DNA from: Kangiella profundi
GTDB lineage: Bacteria; Pseudomonadota; Gammaproteobacteria; Enterobacterales; Kangiellaceae
Direction: 5' to 3'
DNA length: 64,000 nt
Assembly: GCF_002838765.1 (NCBI RefSeq)
Contig: NZ_CP025120.1
Span: 868,001 to 932,000, forward strand
The notes beneath the pieces are model-generated. The model did not search any database. It had not been told where the DNA came from and saw nothing but the letters and a program-made list of their open reading frames with translations. Positions within the stretch are counted from its first letter, which is position 1. Each line of letters begins with the position of its first letter. A program made the translations under genes and the position numbers. This document shows, one piece after another, positions 44,725 through 54,721 of this stretch.

Positions 44725-45575
44725 AACCAGTAGCCATTGCAGTATTCACGTGTGTCATCAGTAAAATCTACTTGAGGCTGGTTGCATGCAATGGCATGGG
44801 TTAAAGACTGAATAACCTGCAGGGTAGTGTCAGGCGCTACCGGTACAATCCGTGCATAGTCAATTCCGGCTGCGTGAAGCTTTTGCCAATGATTGAGTAG
44901 ATTACTGACTTTGCCAGACTGGGTTTGAATCCCATTGATCTGTGCAAAACTGTCGCCTTCACGAGTTCTGACAGGAATGCCTTCGACATCATCTTTGCAT
45001 TTAAACTGGCAGCGATCTTTCGGCAGATCGTGATGGCGTGCTGTGAAGCAACGCGCCGAATAAGCCAGTGGCATTCGTCCATAGACCTGATACTCCAGTT
45101 CGACACCGAGTGCTTTGGCCTGAGGTATTACCGGCTTCAGATCTTCCTGACCAAGCTCAACAGGAATGTTCCATCGGGTCATGCCTAATCTATTGAACAG
45201 GCCTAAGGACTGGTTGTTATAGATATTGATGGCATTACCAGCGACAAATGGCCTGCTAGCTTGATTGGCTACCTGTATCGCTGACATGTCATTGGCTTCA
45301 ACCAGGAAGTCACCTTGCTGGACAATTTTTTTCAGGTAGTTCAATTCTGACTCTGCTTCGAGCAAGGTCATGGTTGAAAGAACCACTTGCTTATCTTTGC
45401 TGGCTAACAGGCTTCCAATCTCTATCCAGTCTTGCATTGTCATGCTTCGACGTTTAGAGCAAACGGTTTCGCCAAGATAGACGGTATCAATATCGGTATC
45501 AGCAACTTGCAGGTAAAAGTCCTGATAGGCTTGTTTGGTCCAGAAATAAGGGACGGCTGCGAGTGATGTTTTCAT
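44694..45575 (-). CDS. ubiV: U32-family protein UbiV, anaerobic ubiquinone hydroxylation
   Basis: 293 residues of the peptidase U32 family. Cysteines that would hold the [4Fe-4S] cluster are visible: GETVCSKRRSM early, then RCFTARHHDLPKDRCQFKC. With UbiU it forms the oxygen-independent hydroxylase of ubiquinone synthesis. MKTSLAAVPYFW is the natural start (ATG 45575), and a longer frame upstream would overlap ubiU. Confidence 0.88.
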   Translation of the reverse strand: MKTSLAAVPYFWTKQAYQDFYLQVADTDIDTVYLGETVCSKRRSMTMQDWIEIGSLLASKDKQVVLSTMTLLEAESELNYLKKIVQQGDFLVEANDMSAIQVANQASRPFVAGNAINIYNNQSLGLFNRLGMTRWNIPVELGQEDLKPVIPQAKALGVELEYQVYGRMPLAYSARCFTARHHDLPKDRCQFKCKDDVEGIPVRTREGDSFAQINGIQTQSGKVSNLLNHWQKLHAAGIDYARIVPVAPDTTLQVIQSLTHAIACNQPQVDFTDDTREYCNGYWFQMAGLEMIA

Positions 45576-45580
45576 AATGG

Positions 45581-46570
45581 CTATTGCCAGCAACGTTCAT
45601 AGGCGCCAATTGTTGTCTGGCGACCTTCTGAAAGTGCGGTGAGTTTCTGTTTATCCTGTTCGGTGGGTTGCGCTGAGTTTTTGAGAGCTGAGTCAATCGC
45701 CTTGCGCCAGACATTGGCCACAGTTTCAATGTAGGCTGGACTGCGCTGGCGACCTTCTATTTTTATCGCGACGACGCCAGCCTGATGAAGTTCTGGCAAA
45801 ATATCCATGGTATTTAAACTGGTCGGTTCTTCCAGGGCGTACTCGATATTGCCCTCAACATCAAAACGGCCCTTGCATAATGTCGGGTAGCCTGCATTTT
45901 CGCTTTCTTCAAATTGGTCAATCAGCAGGTTGTTTAATCGACTCTTTAACACGCCATCTTTTTCTTCCCAACGTACATGAGAAGAGGGCGAGCAGACGCC
46001 TTGTGTGTTGGGCGATTCTCCGGTCAGATAGGAAGATAAGTAGCAACGGCCTTCAGCCATGATGCAAAGACTGCCAAAGCCAAATACTTCAATTTCCACC
46101 GGTGATTTTTGTGCTAACTGAGTGACCTGCTTTAAGGATAAAACGCGCGGTAAAACGGCGCGCTTTATGCCAAAATTCTGATGATAAAAATTCAGTGATT
46201 CAAGATTGGTTGCTGAGGCCTGCACGGACAAATGGATTGGAAATTCATCAGATCTAGTACGTATATAGTCCATGACGCCAGTATCTGCAACGATCAGACT
46301 ATCAATACCAATCCCCATCGCCATATCGACACTTGATGCCCATGTTTTCCAACCTTGCTCTCTAGGATAGGTATTGATGGCACAGTAGACTTTACAATGG
46401 TTTCTATGCGCGTATTCGATGCCTTTGTGCAGATGCTTTTCGCTAAAGTTAAGACCAGAAAAGTGGCGAGCGTTGGTTTCATTTTTGAAGCCTATGTATA
46501 CTGCATCAGCACCTTGATCAACTGCTTTGATTAATGAAGGATAATTACCTGCGGGGCATACTAATTCCAT
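45581..46570 (-). CDS. ubiU: U32-family protein UbiU, anaerobic ubiquinone hydroxylation
   Basis: 329 residues of the peptidase U32 family. The start MELVCPAGNYPSLIKAVDQGADAV is typical. Cluster cysteines lie in GSLCIMAEGRCYLSSYLTG, GVCSPSSHVRW and TLCKGRFDVEG. It ends 5 bases before the ubiV start, so the two are one operon. The ubiTUV set suggests the organism can make ubiquinone with little or no oxygen. Confidence 0.9.
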   Translation of the reverse strand: MELVCPAGNYPSLIKAVDQGADAVYIGFKNETNARHFSGLNFSEKHLHKGIEYAHRNHCKVYCAINTYPREQGWKTWASSVDMAMGIGIDSLIVADTGVMDYIRTRSDEFPIHLSVQASATNLESLNFYHQNFGIKRAVLPRVLSLKQVTQLAQKSPVEIEVFGFGSLCIMAEGRCYLSSYLTGESPNTQGVCSPSSHVRWEEKDGVLKSRLNNLLIDQFEESENAGYPTLCKGRFDVEGNIEYALEEPTSLNTMDILPELHQAGVVAIKIEGRQRSPAYIETVANVWRKAIDSALKNSAQPTEQDKQKLTALSEGRQTTIGAYERCWQ

Positions 46571-46577
46571 GAGACTC

Positions 46578-46859
46578 TTACCCTGCCTGTTTTGTATTTT
46601 TGAGCAGCTGAAGATTCAGGCTGGCATTGAATATGGCGCGGAAAATACAGATCAGATCCAACTGATGATAAAGAGTAGGGTTTCTGGAACAGATACTGTT
46701 GATTATTTGTCGCTCACGCTCCGGACAGTGCAGCGGCAAACCTAGCTCGCCTTTAATATCGGAAATTGTATCGATAACTTGAGAGCGTTGCTTTAGAAGA
46801 CTCAACAGCTGTTCATCAATGGTATCTATCTGTGAGCGTAATTGATCAAGTGGCATCAT
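46578..46859 (-). CDS. Chorismate mutase, AroQ type
   Basis: 93 residues from ATG 46859, with GGAG correctly placed upstream. It is an all-helical AroQ domain: LDQLRSQIDTIDEQLLSLLKQR gives the first long helix with the catalytic arginine, then IKGELGLPLHCPERERQI. It converts chorismate to prephenate. It is unfused to prephenate dehydratase or dehydrogenase and ends 7 bases before ubiU, so it may be co-transcribed with the ubiquinone genes. Isochorismate-pyruvate lyase is a less likely alternative. Confidence 0.82.
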   Translation of the reverse strand: MMPLDQLRSQIDTIDEQLLSLLKQRSQVIDTISDIKGELGLPLHCPERERQIINSICSRNPTLYHQLDLICIFRAIFNASLNLQLLKNTKQAG

Positions 46860-47092
46860 GGTATTTCTCCCCGGCACTTTAAAAGCTATAGGCATAACTC
46901 ATTCATGGGCACATTCTAGGTGTAGCTTTAGTTAAAGCCCTTGATATGAATCAAACAAAAGGAGATGTTTTTATTCTGATTGAATTGGTAGCTTTGAGCG
47001 TAACTCATCAAGCTCAAGTCTCATTATAGAGTGAGTAAAGGACATAGCCTTCGACTTTGTTTCAATTTGGTTTACACTGACCGCAACTTTGA

Positions 47093-48850
47093 ATGAATTT
47101 AATTGTGATTACTATGATTCGTCTAGTTCTTCATACCTTCATTAGCCTACTTGTGACTTTGACGGTGAGCTTCTCAGCCTATGCCAGTTCAGAAAGTAGG
47201 GAAGCCCCCGCCATTATTGATTACCAAAGCATCCATCATCCGGTGGTGGCAGAAAAAGGCATGGTGGTGTCGCAGCAATATATAGCCAGTCGTGTTGGTC
47301 GCGACATTTTGCGTAAAGGTGGCAATGCTGTGGATGCTGCGGTGGCTACGTCGTTAGCTTTGGCGGTAGTTCTGCCACGTGCTGGTAATTTGGGAGGTGG
47401 CGGTTTCATGCTGGTTCACCTTGCCGAGACAGGCGAAACCGTGGCAATCGATTATCGTGAAATGGCTCCTGCTAAAGCTCACCGTAATCTGTTTCTGAAT
47501 GCTGATGGCAGTGTGAATCCCATAAAAGCTCGTTTTAGCCATTTGTCGGCAGGCGTACCGGGCACCGTTGCAGGTATGGAGTTAGCTCTGAAACAATACG
47601 GAACTATGGAGTGGAAAGATGTTATTCAGCCGGCAATTGATTTGGCAGAGAATGGCTTTGAGGTGACTTGGGACCTGTCCAATAATCTGGAGCGCCGTAG
47701 TAGCCGTATGCTCAATGAAGCGACTCGCAAGGCTTTTTATAAAAAAGATGGTTCTACCTATCAAGCAGGGGAAATCTTTAAGCAACCTGATTTGGCCTGG
47801 TCGTTAAAACAATTACAGAAGCATGGCTCAAAAGCATTTTATAAAGGAGAAATTGCCAAGCGGATCGCTGCCGATATGGACAAGCATGGTGGCCTGATTA
47901 CTATGGAAGATCTGGCTAATTATAAGCCGGTTGTGCGTAAGCCATTAATTGGTGACTACCGTGGCCATCAGATCGTGACCATGCCTCCATCGAGTTCGGG
48001 TGGTGTGCACTTGATTCAAATGCTGAATATTCTTGAGCATTTTCCTCTTAAAGATATGGGCTCTAACTCGGCCAATTCCATTCATGTGATGACAGAAAGC
48101 ATGAAGCGAGCTTATGCTGATCGTAGCAAGCATCTTGGCGATACCGATTTTTACGATGTCCCTATCGAATGGCTGACCAGCAAAGAGTATGCAAGTAAGC
48201 TGGCTAAGACCATAAAGCTCGATAAAGTCACGCCTTCAAGTGCCATAGAGGCGGGTACAAAGCCAAAATATGAAAGTCCTGATACCACACATTTTTCGGT
48301 AGTCGATCAGTGGGGTAATGCAGTTTCTAACACCTACACTCTCAACTTTTCATATGGTTCTGGGATAGTTGCTGCTGGCACCGGAATTTTGCTAAACAAC
48401 GAAATGGATGACTTCTCGGCTAAGCCTGGTACTCCCAATGCCTATGGTCTGATTGGTGGTGAAGCCAACGCAATCGAAGCTCATAAACGCCCCTTGAGCT
48501 CTATGACCCCTACGATGGTTTTCAAAGATGGCAAAGTAAAGCTTGTCACTGGCAGTCCCGGCGGCAGTAGAATCATTACCACAGTACTCCAAATGGTGGT
48601 GAATGTTATCGACCATGAGATGAATGTGGCAGAAGCAACTCACACGGCAAGGTTCCACCATCAATGGCTACCTGATCGGTTGTTTGTTGAGCCTGCGATT
48701 AATCATGACACACGTGAATTACTGAAAGCCAAAGGCTATGAGTTGTATGACTCAAGTACAATGGGCAGCACTCAGTCAATCCAGGTTGAAGACTATATTT
48801 ACGGTTCTGCGGATCCGCGCCGACCAAACGCAGAAGCAGCGGGGTATTAA
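47093..48850 (+). CDS. ggt: Gamma-glutamyltransferase
   Basis: A 585-residue periplasmic precursor that cleaves itself into two subunits. It has a signal peptide at ~8-30 (RLVLHTFISLLVTLTVSFSAYA) and GGNAVDAAVATSLALAVVLP near the start. The catalytic threonine lies in ESPDTTHFSVVDQWGNAVS, and the late SPGGSRIITT loop binds the substrate carboxylate. It hydrolyses or transfers the gamma-glutamyl group of glutathione. ATG 47114 is an alternative start. Confidence 0.95.
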   Translation: MNLIVITMIRLVLHTFISLLVTLTVSFSAYASSESREAPAIIDYQSIHHPVVAEKGMVVSQQYIASRVGRDILRKGGNAVDAAVATSLALAVVLPRAGNLGGGGFMLVHLAETGETVAIDYREMAPAKAHRNLFLNADGSVNPIKARFSHLSAGVPGTVAGMELALKQYGTMEWKDVIQPAIDLAENGFEVTWDLSNNLERRSSRMLNEATRKAFYKKDGSTYQAGEIFKQPDLAWSLKQLQKHGSKAFYKGEIAKRIAADMDKHGGLITMEDLANYKPVVRKPLIGDYRGHQIVTMPPSSSGGVHLIQMLNILEHFPLKDMGSNSANSIHVMTESMKRAYADRSKHLGDTDFYDVPIEWLTSKEYASKLAKTIKLDKVTPSSAIEAGTKPKYESPDTTHFSVVDQWGNAVSNTYTLNFSYGSGIVAAGTGILLNNEMDDFSAKPGTPNAYGLIGGEANAIEAHKRPLSSMTPTMVFKDGKVKLVTGSPGGSRIITTVLQMVVNVIDHEMNVAEATHTARFHHQWLPDRLFVEPAINHDTRELLKAKGYELYDSSTMGSTQSIQVEDYIYGSADPRRPNAEAAGY

Positions 48851-48904
48851 GCCGGACTTTTTGAGTTGTTTATCGATTTAAAAAGTGGTTTTGAATTTAA
48901 AAAG

Positions 48905-48932
48905 AAAAGGCGAGCTCAGCTCGCCTTTTTTT
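48905..48932. terminator. Bidirectional terminator between ggt and the membrane protein gene
   Basis: An 11-bp perfect stem, AAAAGGCGAGC / GCTCGCCTTTT, with a 3-base loop and T-runs on either strand. Confidence 0.88.
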
Positions 48933-48943
48933 GTGACCGGTAT

Positions 48944-49462
48944 TTAAGCTTTATCAGTTTTATCAGAAGTGTCAGAACTGTCATCACCTAAAGTTGGCTC
49001 TACCGGAGTTGCCATTTTCTTTTCAGAGGGCTTTGCAGCGGCATTTTGATGAGCTGGCTTATTGCCGCTTTGTGCCTGTTTATTTTGCCAAAACTTGAAA
49101 CCAAACCATGTGCCCAGCCCTACTGCAAAAATAGCAATAAATACCCAGACAATGGTTTTTACGCCAGCGAGGAATCCTGCGGTATCACCATCGAACAGTA
49201 GGACGACAGAGTTAAGCACCAAGGGTGAATAGGTTTCAGCATAATCCACTGGATGTCCAGGCGTTAATGCTCCTGCGAAAATAATAGATGCAACTAACCA
49301 TTTGATAGAAAAGTGCCATTTCCGGATGGCGTACCAGATGATGGCAACCATCAATATGACCAAAGCGATGTAGAGCGCCCAGGTTGAGCCATAACTCGCA
49401 AAGGTGGTGACCACTTCTTGAGTGTTACCTGTTTGCAATGTTTCTGTTGCTGCTACTGTCAT
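48944..49462 (-). CDS. Uncharacterised inner-membrane protein
   Basis: 172 residues. Three hydrophobic segments can be seen (LYIALVILMVAIIWYAI, KWLVASIIFAGALTP, TIVWVFIAIFAVGLGTWF), then a basic, polar tail rich in lysine, alanine and acidic residues (AAAKPSEKK; SSDTSDKTDK). No family recognised. The TPGHPVDYAETYSPLVLNSVV stretch between segments two and three may be periplasmic. It is 40 bases downstream of metG on the same strand and may be read with it. Confidence 0.7.
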   Translation of the reverse strand: MTVAATETLQTGNTQEVVTTFASYGSTWALYIALVILMVAIIWYAIRKWHFSIKWLVASIIFAGALTPGHPVDYAETYSPLVLNSVVLLFDGDTAGFLAGVKTIVWVFIAIFAVGLGTWFGFKFWQNKQAQSGNKPAHQNAAAKPSEKKMATPVEPTLGDDSSDTSDKTDKA

Positions 49463-49502
49463 GAGTATTTCCTGTTATTTTCTAAGCTGCTTTACTTGCT
49501 AA

Positions 49503-51527
49503 TTATTTTACTCGCATGCCTGGTTGTGCGCCTTCATCTGGGTTAAGAATCCACAGATCTTTGCCACCTGGTCCTGCTGCCAGTACCATGCCTTCTGACA
49601 GACCAAACTTCATCTTGCGTGGCGCAAGATTTGCAACCATGACGGTTAACTTACCCTCAAGAGTTGCTGGATCGTAGGCCGCTTTAATGCCGGCAAAAAC
49701 TTGTTTGGTGACACCGTTACCTAAATCTAGTTGTAGTTTTAGCAGTTTGTCTGCACCTTCAACATGTTCGGCTTTTGCAATTTTAGCGATGCGCAAATCA
49801 ATTTTGTCAAAGTCACCAAACTGAATTTCTTCTTTTATTGGATCATCTAATTGAGCTTCAGGTTTTGCTTCAGCTTCTAAGTCTTCTTTTGAATCTTCAA
49901 TCATAGCTTCGACCTGTTTCATATCGATGCGTTGCATCATCGGTTTGAATTTATTGATTTCATGTCCGGTTAAAACTTCTTGAGCGCTTGCCCAGTTCAG
50001 GCTATCCAGCTTTAGAAAGTCCTGTACTTTGTCAGCCAATTCAGGCAATACCGGTGCCAAATAGGTACTTAGGATTTTGAACATATTGATGCCAAGGCTA
50101 CAGACCTGATGAGCTCTTTCTTTGGTGTCATCATTCTTGGCCAGTTTCCAAGGCTCTTCATTAGCAATATAAGCATTGGCCTTGTCGGCAAGAGCCATAA
50201 TCTGTTTTACGGCACGACCAAAATCACGGTTTTCGTAATGTTTGGCTAATTCTTCGGAGGCCTCAGTAAATTCTTTTATCAGCTGCGGCTCAATAACGCT
50301 GTCGCTGAGTTTGCCGTCAAATTGTTTGGTGATAAATCCGGCACAGCGGCTGGCGATATTAACCAGCTTTCCGACCAGATCCGAATTAACGCGCTGGACA
50401 AAGTCCTCTAGATTGAGATCGAAGTCATCAATGCGGTTCGATAATTTCGCCGCATAGTAATAACGCAAAAACTCTGGGCGGAAATGGTTCAGGTAAGTAC
50501 GGGCCTTGATGAAGGTGCCTTTTGACTTAGACATTTTTTGGCCATTGACGGTTACGAAACCATGAGCCCAGACAGCGCTTGGAGTACGGTAACCTGAACC
50601 CTCAAGCACTGACGGCCAGAATAGGGTATGGAAATAGATAATATCTTTACCAATGAAGTGATAAACCTCTGCGTCGCTGTCTTTGCCCCAGAAATCATCA
50701 AAGTTCAAATCATCACGCTTGTCGCACAGATTCTTGAAACTGGCCATGTAACCAATCGGTGCATCCAACCATACGTAGAAGTATTTGCCTTTCTCACCCG
50801 GAATTTCCCAACCGAAATAGGGCGCATCGCGAGAAATATCCCATTGGCGTAGGTCGTCCAGCCATTCGTTCATTTTGTTCTGAACTTCTGGCTGAACATG
50901 GCTTTCGGTTCCTAGCCATTCACGTAAAAATCCTTCGAAGCCTTTAAGATCGAAGAAGAAGTGCTCAGATTCTTTTAAAATTGGAGTGGCACCAGATACT
51001 GCTGACTTTGGATTCTTTAGTTCTGTTGGACTGTAAGTTGCGCCACAGGAGTCGCAGTTGTCGCCGTATTGATCTTCTGAGCCACATTTGGGGCAGGTAC
51101 CTTTGACAAAACGATCTGGCAGGAACATTTCCTTTTCAGGGTCGAATAACTGATTGATGGTTTTGGAGCTGATATGACCATTCTCTTTCAGCTTCAGATA
51201 AATGCCCTGGGTCAGCTCTTTGGACTCTGGGCTATGAGTGCTATGGAAATTATCAAAACCAATTAGACAGTCTGCAAAATCCTGGGCGTGAGCCTGATGA
51301 CTTTCTTTGATGAAGTCTTCGGGAGTTTTGCCTTCTTTTTGTGCACGCAACATGACAGGCGTACCGTGAGTGTCGTCAGCGCAGACGTAAATACACTGAT
51401 GGCCACGAGATTTTTGGAAGCGTACCCAGATGTCAGTTTGCACATATTCCAGCAAGTGGCCAATGTGAATATCGCCATTGGCATAAGGAAGGGCGCTGGT
51501 AACAAGAATTTTGCGTTGTGAGCTCAT
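49503..51527 (-). CDS. metG: Methionyl-tRNA synthetase (long form)
   Basis: 674 residues. Class I motifs: HIGHLLEY near the start and KMSKSKG (~residue 335). A zinc site ([18 protein letters not shown]) lies between. The C-terminal ~110 residues form the tRNA-binding, EMAP-like dimerisation domain ([39 protein letters not shown]). A charged linker rich in Glu, Asp and Lys joins this domain to the core. It is divergent from apbC, the usual gammaproteobacterial arrangement. Confidence 0.98.
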   Translation of the reverse strand: MSSQRKILVTSALPYANGDIHIGHLLEYVQTDIWVRFQKSRGHQCIYVCADDTHGTPVMLRAQKEGKTPEDFIKESHQAHAQDFADCLIGFDNFHSTHSPESKELTQGIYLKLKENGHISSKTINQLFDPEKEMFLPDRFVKGTCPKCGSEDQYGDNCDSCGATYSPTELKNPKSAVSGATPILKESEHFFFDLKGFEGFLREWLGTESHVQPEVQNKMNEWLDDLRQWDISRDAPYFGWEIPGEKGKYFYVWLDAPIGYMASFKNLCDKRDDLNFDDFWGKDSDAEVYHFIGKDIIYFHTLFWPSVLEGSGYRTPSAVWAHGFVTVNGQKMSKSKGTFIKARTYLNHFRPEFLRYYYAAKLSNRIDDFDLNLEDFVQRVNSDLVGKLVNIASRCAGFITKQFDGKLSDSVIEPQLIKEFTEASEELAKHYENRDFGRAVKQIMALADKANAYIANEEPWKLAKNDDTKERAHQVCSLGINMFKILSTYLAPVLPELADKVQDFLKLDSLNWASAQEVLTGHEINKFKPMMQRIDMKQVEAMIEDSKEDLEAEAKPEAQLDDPIKEEIQFGDFDKIDLRIAKIAKAEHVEGADKLLKLQLDLGNGVTKQVFAGIKAAYDPATLEGKLTVMVANLAPRKMKFGLSEGMVLAAGPGGKDLWILNPDEGAQPGMRVK

Positions 51528-51705
51528 ATTAAAATAGAGTCCTGAAATTGGTTTTGTGATTTCTTACTTAGCCGTGAATACTACTTGTTTTGGGTCAAAT
51601 TTTCATTAACTAATTCGCTCAAATGTCATGTTGTGGCTTGGTTTTCGGCCCTAAAAGACTTAGACTTTGAGCCACTTTTTTAAATAAGCCGGACAGATTA
51701 GCACA

Positions 51706-52794
51706 ATGCTCACTGAACAGCAGATCCACGACGCTCTGAGCCAGTTTGAGCTCAGCCAATTGAATACTGACCTTATCAGCGCCAAAGCCATTAAGAAGAT
51801 TGAGGTTGAAGGCAACACTATCAGTTTGTCACTCAAATTTGGTTTCCCGCTGGGTGATTATCAGCAACAGCTTGAACAGGAAGTTAGCGAATTCCTGAAA
51901 TCTCAATTTCCTGAAGCTGAGGTTGCTATCAAGAGTTCGTGGCGCGTAGAAGCTCATGCTCATCCTGCTAAAGTACAGGCAATGCCTGATATTAAAAATA
52001 TCATTGCTGTGGCTTCGGGTAAGGGTGGTGTCGGTAAATCCACCACTTCGGTGAATTTAGCGCTGGCTTTAAGTCATTTAGGGGCTAATGTCGGCATTTT
52101 AGATGCCGACATTTATGGCCCCAGCATTCCGATCATGCTCGGACTGCAGGGTAAACACCCAGAAAGTACTGATAAAAAGACGATCCTGCCTGTTGAGAAT
52201 CATGGTTTGCAATCCATGTCTATTGGTTATCTGGTCAAGCCTGAGCAGGCAATGGTCTGGCGCGGACCTATGGCCAGTGGTGCGTTACAGCAGTTGATTA
52301 ATGACACTCAATGGCGCGACCTGGACTATCTCATTATAGACTTACCGCCTGGCACTGGTGATATTCAGCTTACTATGGCGCAGAAGATACCTGTTACAGC
52401 GGCTGTGGTGGTTACGACCCCACAGGATATTGCGCTGGCAGATGCGCGCAAAGCGGTGACCATGTTTAATAAGGTGTCAGTACCTGTCCTTGGCGTGATT
52501 GAAAACATGGCTATGCACACCTGTTCAAACTGCGGTCATCAGGAGCATATCTTTGGAGCAGGTGGTGGCGATAAGCTGGCACAAGAAATTGGCGTTGAGC
52601 TTTTGGGTAGTTTGCCACTCGCTTTATCCATCCGAGAGCAGGCGGATAGCGGTCAACCGACCGTCGCTACAGACCCATCGAGCACGGAAAGTCACCTGTA
52701 TCTTGACATAGCGCAACGCATTGCTGCTAAATTGTCGCTACAAGAGAAAGAGTTTAGAGCAGATTTTCCGACCATCACTATTGATAACAACTGA
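51706..52794 (+). CDS. apbC: Iron-sulfur cluster carrier ATPase (Mrp/ApbC)
   Basis: 362 residues. An N-terminal DUF59/MIP18-like domain (~1-85) is followed by a ParA-like ATPase. The deviant Walker A is VASGKGGVGKSTTSVNLA, then LDADIYGPSIPIMLG and IIDLPPGTGDIQLT. The cluster-binding CxxC is in MHTCSNCGHQEHIFG. It carries Fe-S clusters to target proteins. It lies divergent from metG and upstream of dcd, the usual order. Confidence 0.96.
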   Translation: MLTEQQIHDALSQFELSQLNTDLISAKAIKKIEVEGNTISLSLKFGFPLGDYQQQLEQEVSEFLKSQFPEAEVAIKSSWRVEAHAHPAKVQAMPDIKNIIAVASGKGGVGKSTTSVNLALALSHLGANVGILDADIYGPSIPIMLGLQGKHPESTDKKTILPVENHGLQSMSIGYLVKPEQAMVWRGPMASGALQQLINDTQWRDLDYLIIDLPPGTGDIQLTMAQKIPVTAAVVVTTPQDIALADARKAVTMFNKVSVPVLGVIENMAMHTCSNCGHQEHIFGAGGGDKLAQEIGVELLGSLPLALSIREQADSGQPTVATDPSSTESHLYLDIAQRIAAKLSLQEKEFRADFPTITIDNN

Positions 52795-52859
52795 TGATAT
52801 TCGAATAAGCCAATGTCAAAAGAACACGGCTAAGAATTAGTACTTAAAGAGAAACGACT

Positions 52860-53426
52860 ATGACAATTAAAGCAGACAAGTGGATCCGCAGAATGGCGGA
52901 AAATGAGGGAATGATTGAGCCGTTTGAGCCTGGTCAGGTACGTTACAATGGCGACCACCGCATCGTGTCTTACGGAACGTCAAGTTATGGCTATGACGTG
53001 CGCTGTTCTGATGAGTTCAAGATTTTCACTAATATTAACTCAGCGATTGTTGACCCCAAGGCTTTTGACGAAAACAGCTTTGTTGATGTCAAAAGCGATG
53101 TCTGTATTATTCCACCCAATTCTTTTGCGCTGGCGCGGACCATTGAATATTTCCGTATCCCTCGCAATGTGTTGACGGTGTGTCTCGGTAAATCGACTTA
53201 TGCACGTTGCGGTATTATCGTTAACGTAACACCACTTGAACCAGAGTGGGAAGGGCATGTCACACTAGAGTTCTCAAACACTACGCCGTTACCGGCAAAA
53301 ATTTATGCCAATGAAGGTGTCGCCCAGATGTTGTTCTATGAGTCAGACGAAGTGTGTGAAACATCCTACAAGGATCGTGGGGGTAAATATCAGGGGCAGC
53401 GTGGAGTTACACTGCCTAAAACATAG
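52860..53426 (+). CDS. dcd: dCTP deaminase
   Basis: 188 residues, the family's usual length, converting dCTP to dUTP for thymidylate synthesis. Conserved stretches are [20 protein letters not shown], the active-site region [22 protein letters not shown] with the catalytic glutamate shortly after ([14 protein letters not shown]), and [11 protein letters not shown] at the end. AGAGAAACGACT precedes the ATG. A terminator follows. Confidence 0.97.
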   Translation: MTIKADKWIRRMAENEGMIEPFEPGQVRYNGDHRIVSYGTSSYGYDVRCSDEFKIFTNINSAIVDPKAFDENSFVDVKSDVCIIPPNSFALARTIEYFRIPRNVLTVCLGKSTYARCGIIVNVTPLEPEWEGHVTLEFSNTTPLPAKIYANEGVAQMLFYESDEVCETSYKDRGGKYQGQRGVTLPKT

Positions 53427-53443
53427 AGTTAGATTTAAATACG

Positions 53444-53478
53444 AAAAAGCCAAAGATTGAATGTCTTTGGCTTTTTTT
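53444..53478 (+). terminator. Terminator after dcd
   Basis: The stem GCCAAAGA / TCTTTGGC, with a 7-base loop, is flanked by an A-run before and seven T residues after. It can act in both directions. Confidence 0.88.
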
Positions 53479-53496
53479 GTGTGTGTGATAAGTTAT

Positions 53497-53913
53497 CTAC
53501 TGTTGTGTATAGACTTTTAAAATTGGGTAATGGTGGTTGCCAAAACTCAAGGTTAAGGTTTGTGTTTCCCGGCCTTTGAAAGTGATCTTTGTTTCAATAG
53601 GACTTAACCGATCACCATTGGCAAATAATGCCATAATTTGTTCGCTGACAAATATTCGGTTACCGCTCGAACGGTTAGTCAGTGTGACAGTAACTCGTCG
53701 ATCACCCTGTTCATTGCTCATGGTTACGTAATTAACCACTTCAAAGTCGCTAATGTCAGGGTAGGTGTTTTCATCATTGGGAAATTGAAAATCAATGTCC
53801 TGAGTAATGGCTTTATCAATGCTTAGAGCATCGTTTTTGTTGTAGTTACTTGCGACTGCAGAGTAGCAAGACGCCATGGCTAGTAAGCCTATTAAAAGTT
53901 CTTTTTTTAACAT
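53497..53913 (-). CDS. Uncharacterised exported protein
   Basis: 138 residues with a signal peptide (ELLIGLLAMASCYSAVAS). The mature part looks beta-rich (RRVTVTLTNRSSGNRIFVSEQ; TKITFKGRETQTLTLSFG) and may form an immunoglobulin-like fold. The cysteine in the signal region (MASCYS) does not make a good lipobox. No family recognised. It lies 22 bases downstream of the DUF3108 gene on the same strand and may be co-transcribed. Confidence 0.7.
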   Translation of the reverse strand: MLKKELLIGLLAMASCYSAVASNYNKNDALSIDKAITQDIDFQFPNDENTYPDISDFEVVNYVTMSNEQGDRRVTVTLTNRSSGNRIFVSEQIMALFANGDRLSPIETKITFKGRETQTLTLSFGNHHYPILKVYTQQ

Positions 53914-53935
53914 TGCTTTTCCTTAAAACTATTCC

Positions 53936-54721
53936 TTAAAGTTTCCAGTCAGTCGCAACCAGTTTCGCTTCCTCTTCACCGTCTTTGATTCGTTGGATTT
54001 GTACCAATAGCATGTCATGGTCTATTGCAAACCAGAAATTGGTGATACGTGTTCCTTCTTTTTCAACCAGCTGTAACTTAGCCGTACGTATCTCGCCTTG
54101 CTTGAGTTTGAGGGTTTCTTCACCCATCACTTTAAAGTCATGATGGCGAATGCCCCCTCTATAGCTGATATCAATGGGCTGCAAGGGTATTTGTGCCATC
54201 AGGTTTTCTCGGACGGCTAATACTTCTGTTAGTGGGTCAAGTAAGCCTTCTTGAAGTTGCATGTCCCACTTTTTACCTTCGTACGAGCCTTGCTCACGCA
54301 TGGCATCCCAGTCAAATTTTTGAATCAAGGTTCTATCCGAACGAAAGCTGGTGTCAGCCAGGCTTTGATAATGAATGGGTCGAATAATGCCGTCTACAAC
54401 CTCAAAGCGGCTGGTTTCTCTGCGCTTGTCAGACAACAGATAGTAGCTTATTTTTGACTCCATAGAGGATTGCCACTGACCATTACTCAGTTGTTCTAAA
54501 GTACGCTTGGCTGTGCCGAGTTTATCACCATCATGAATGACATCGTATTGGATAGAGTAGGGTTTGATAGCTTTAAGTTCCGTCTGAGTTGATTCTGTCA
54601 GGGGGTCAGCCGTTGCTGTTGAAATAAAGGAAATGAACAGGAATAACAGCGCGCCTGATATAAGCGCACTGAAAGAATTATTAAATAGAGATGACTTGGT
54701 TATCCAGCCAGGCTTTGCCAT
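53936..54721 (-). CDS. DUF3108-family exported protein
   Basis: About 261 residues. A membrane or signal segment (SALISGALLFLFISFISTATA) is followed by a beta-rich domain matching the DUF3108 pattern: IQYDVIHDGDKLGTAKRTLE early, FRSDRTLIQKFDW, then GGIRHHDFKVMGEETLKL and FWFAIDHDMLLVQIQ. Function unknown. The start is uncertain. ATG 54721 puts the signal near the N-terminus but overlaps purN by 41 bases and has no well-spaced ribosome site. Confidence 0.75.
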   Translation of the reverse strand: MAKPGWITKSSLFNNSFSALISGALLFLFISFISTATADPLTESTQTELKAIKPYSIQYDVIHDGDKLGTAKRTLEQLSNGQWQSSMESKISYYLLSDKRRETSRFEVVDGIIRPIHYQSLADTSFRSDRTLIQKFDWDAMREQGSYEGKKWDMQLQEGLLDPLTEVLAVRENLMAQIPLQPIDISYRGGIRHHDFKVMGEETLKLKQGEIRTAKLQLVEKEGTRITNFWFAIDHDMLLVQIQRIKDGEEEAKLVATDWKL

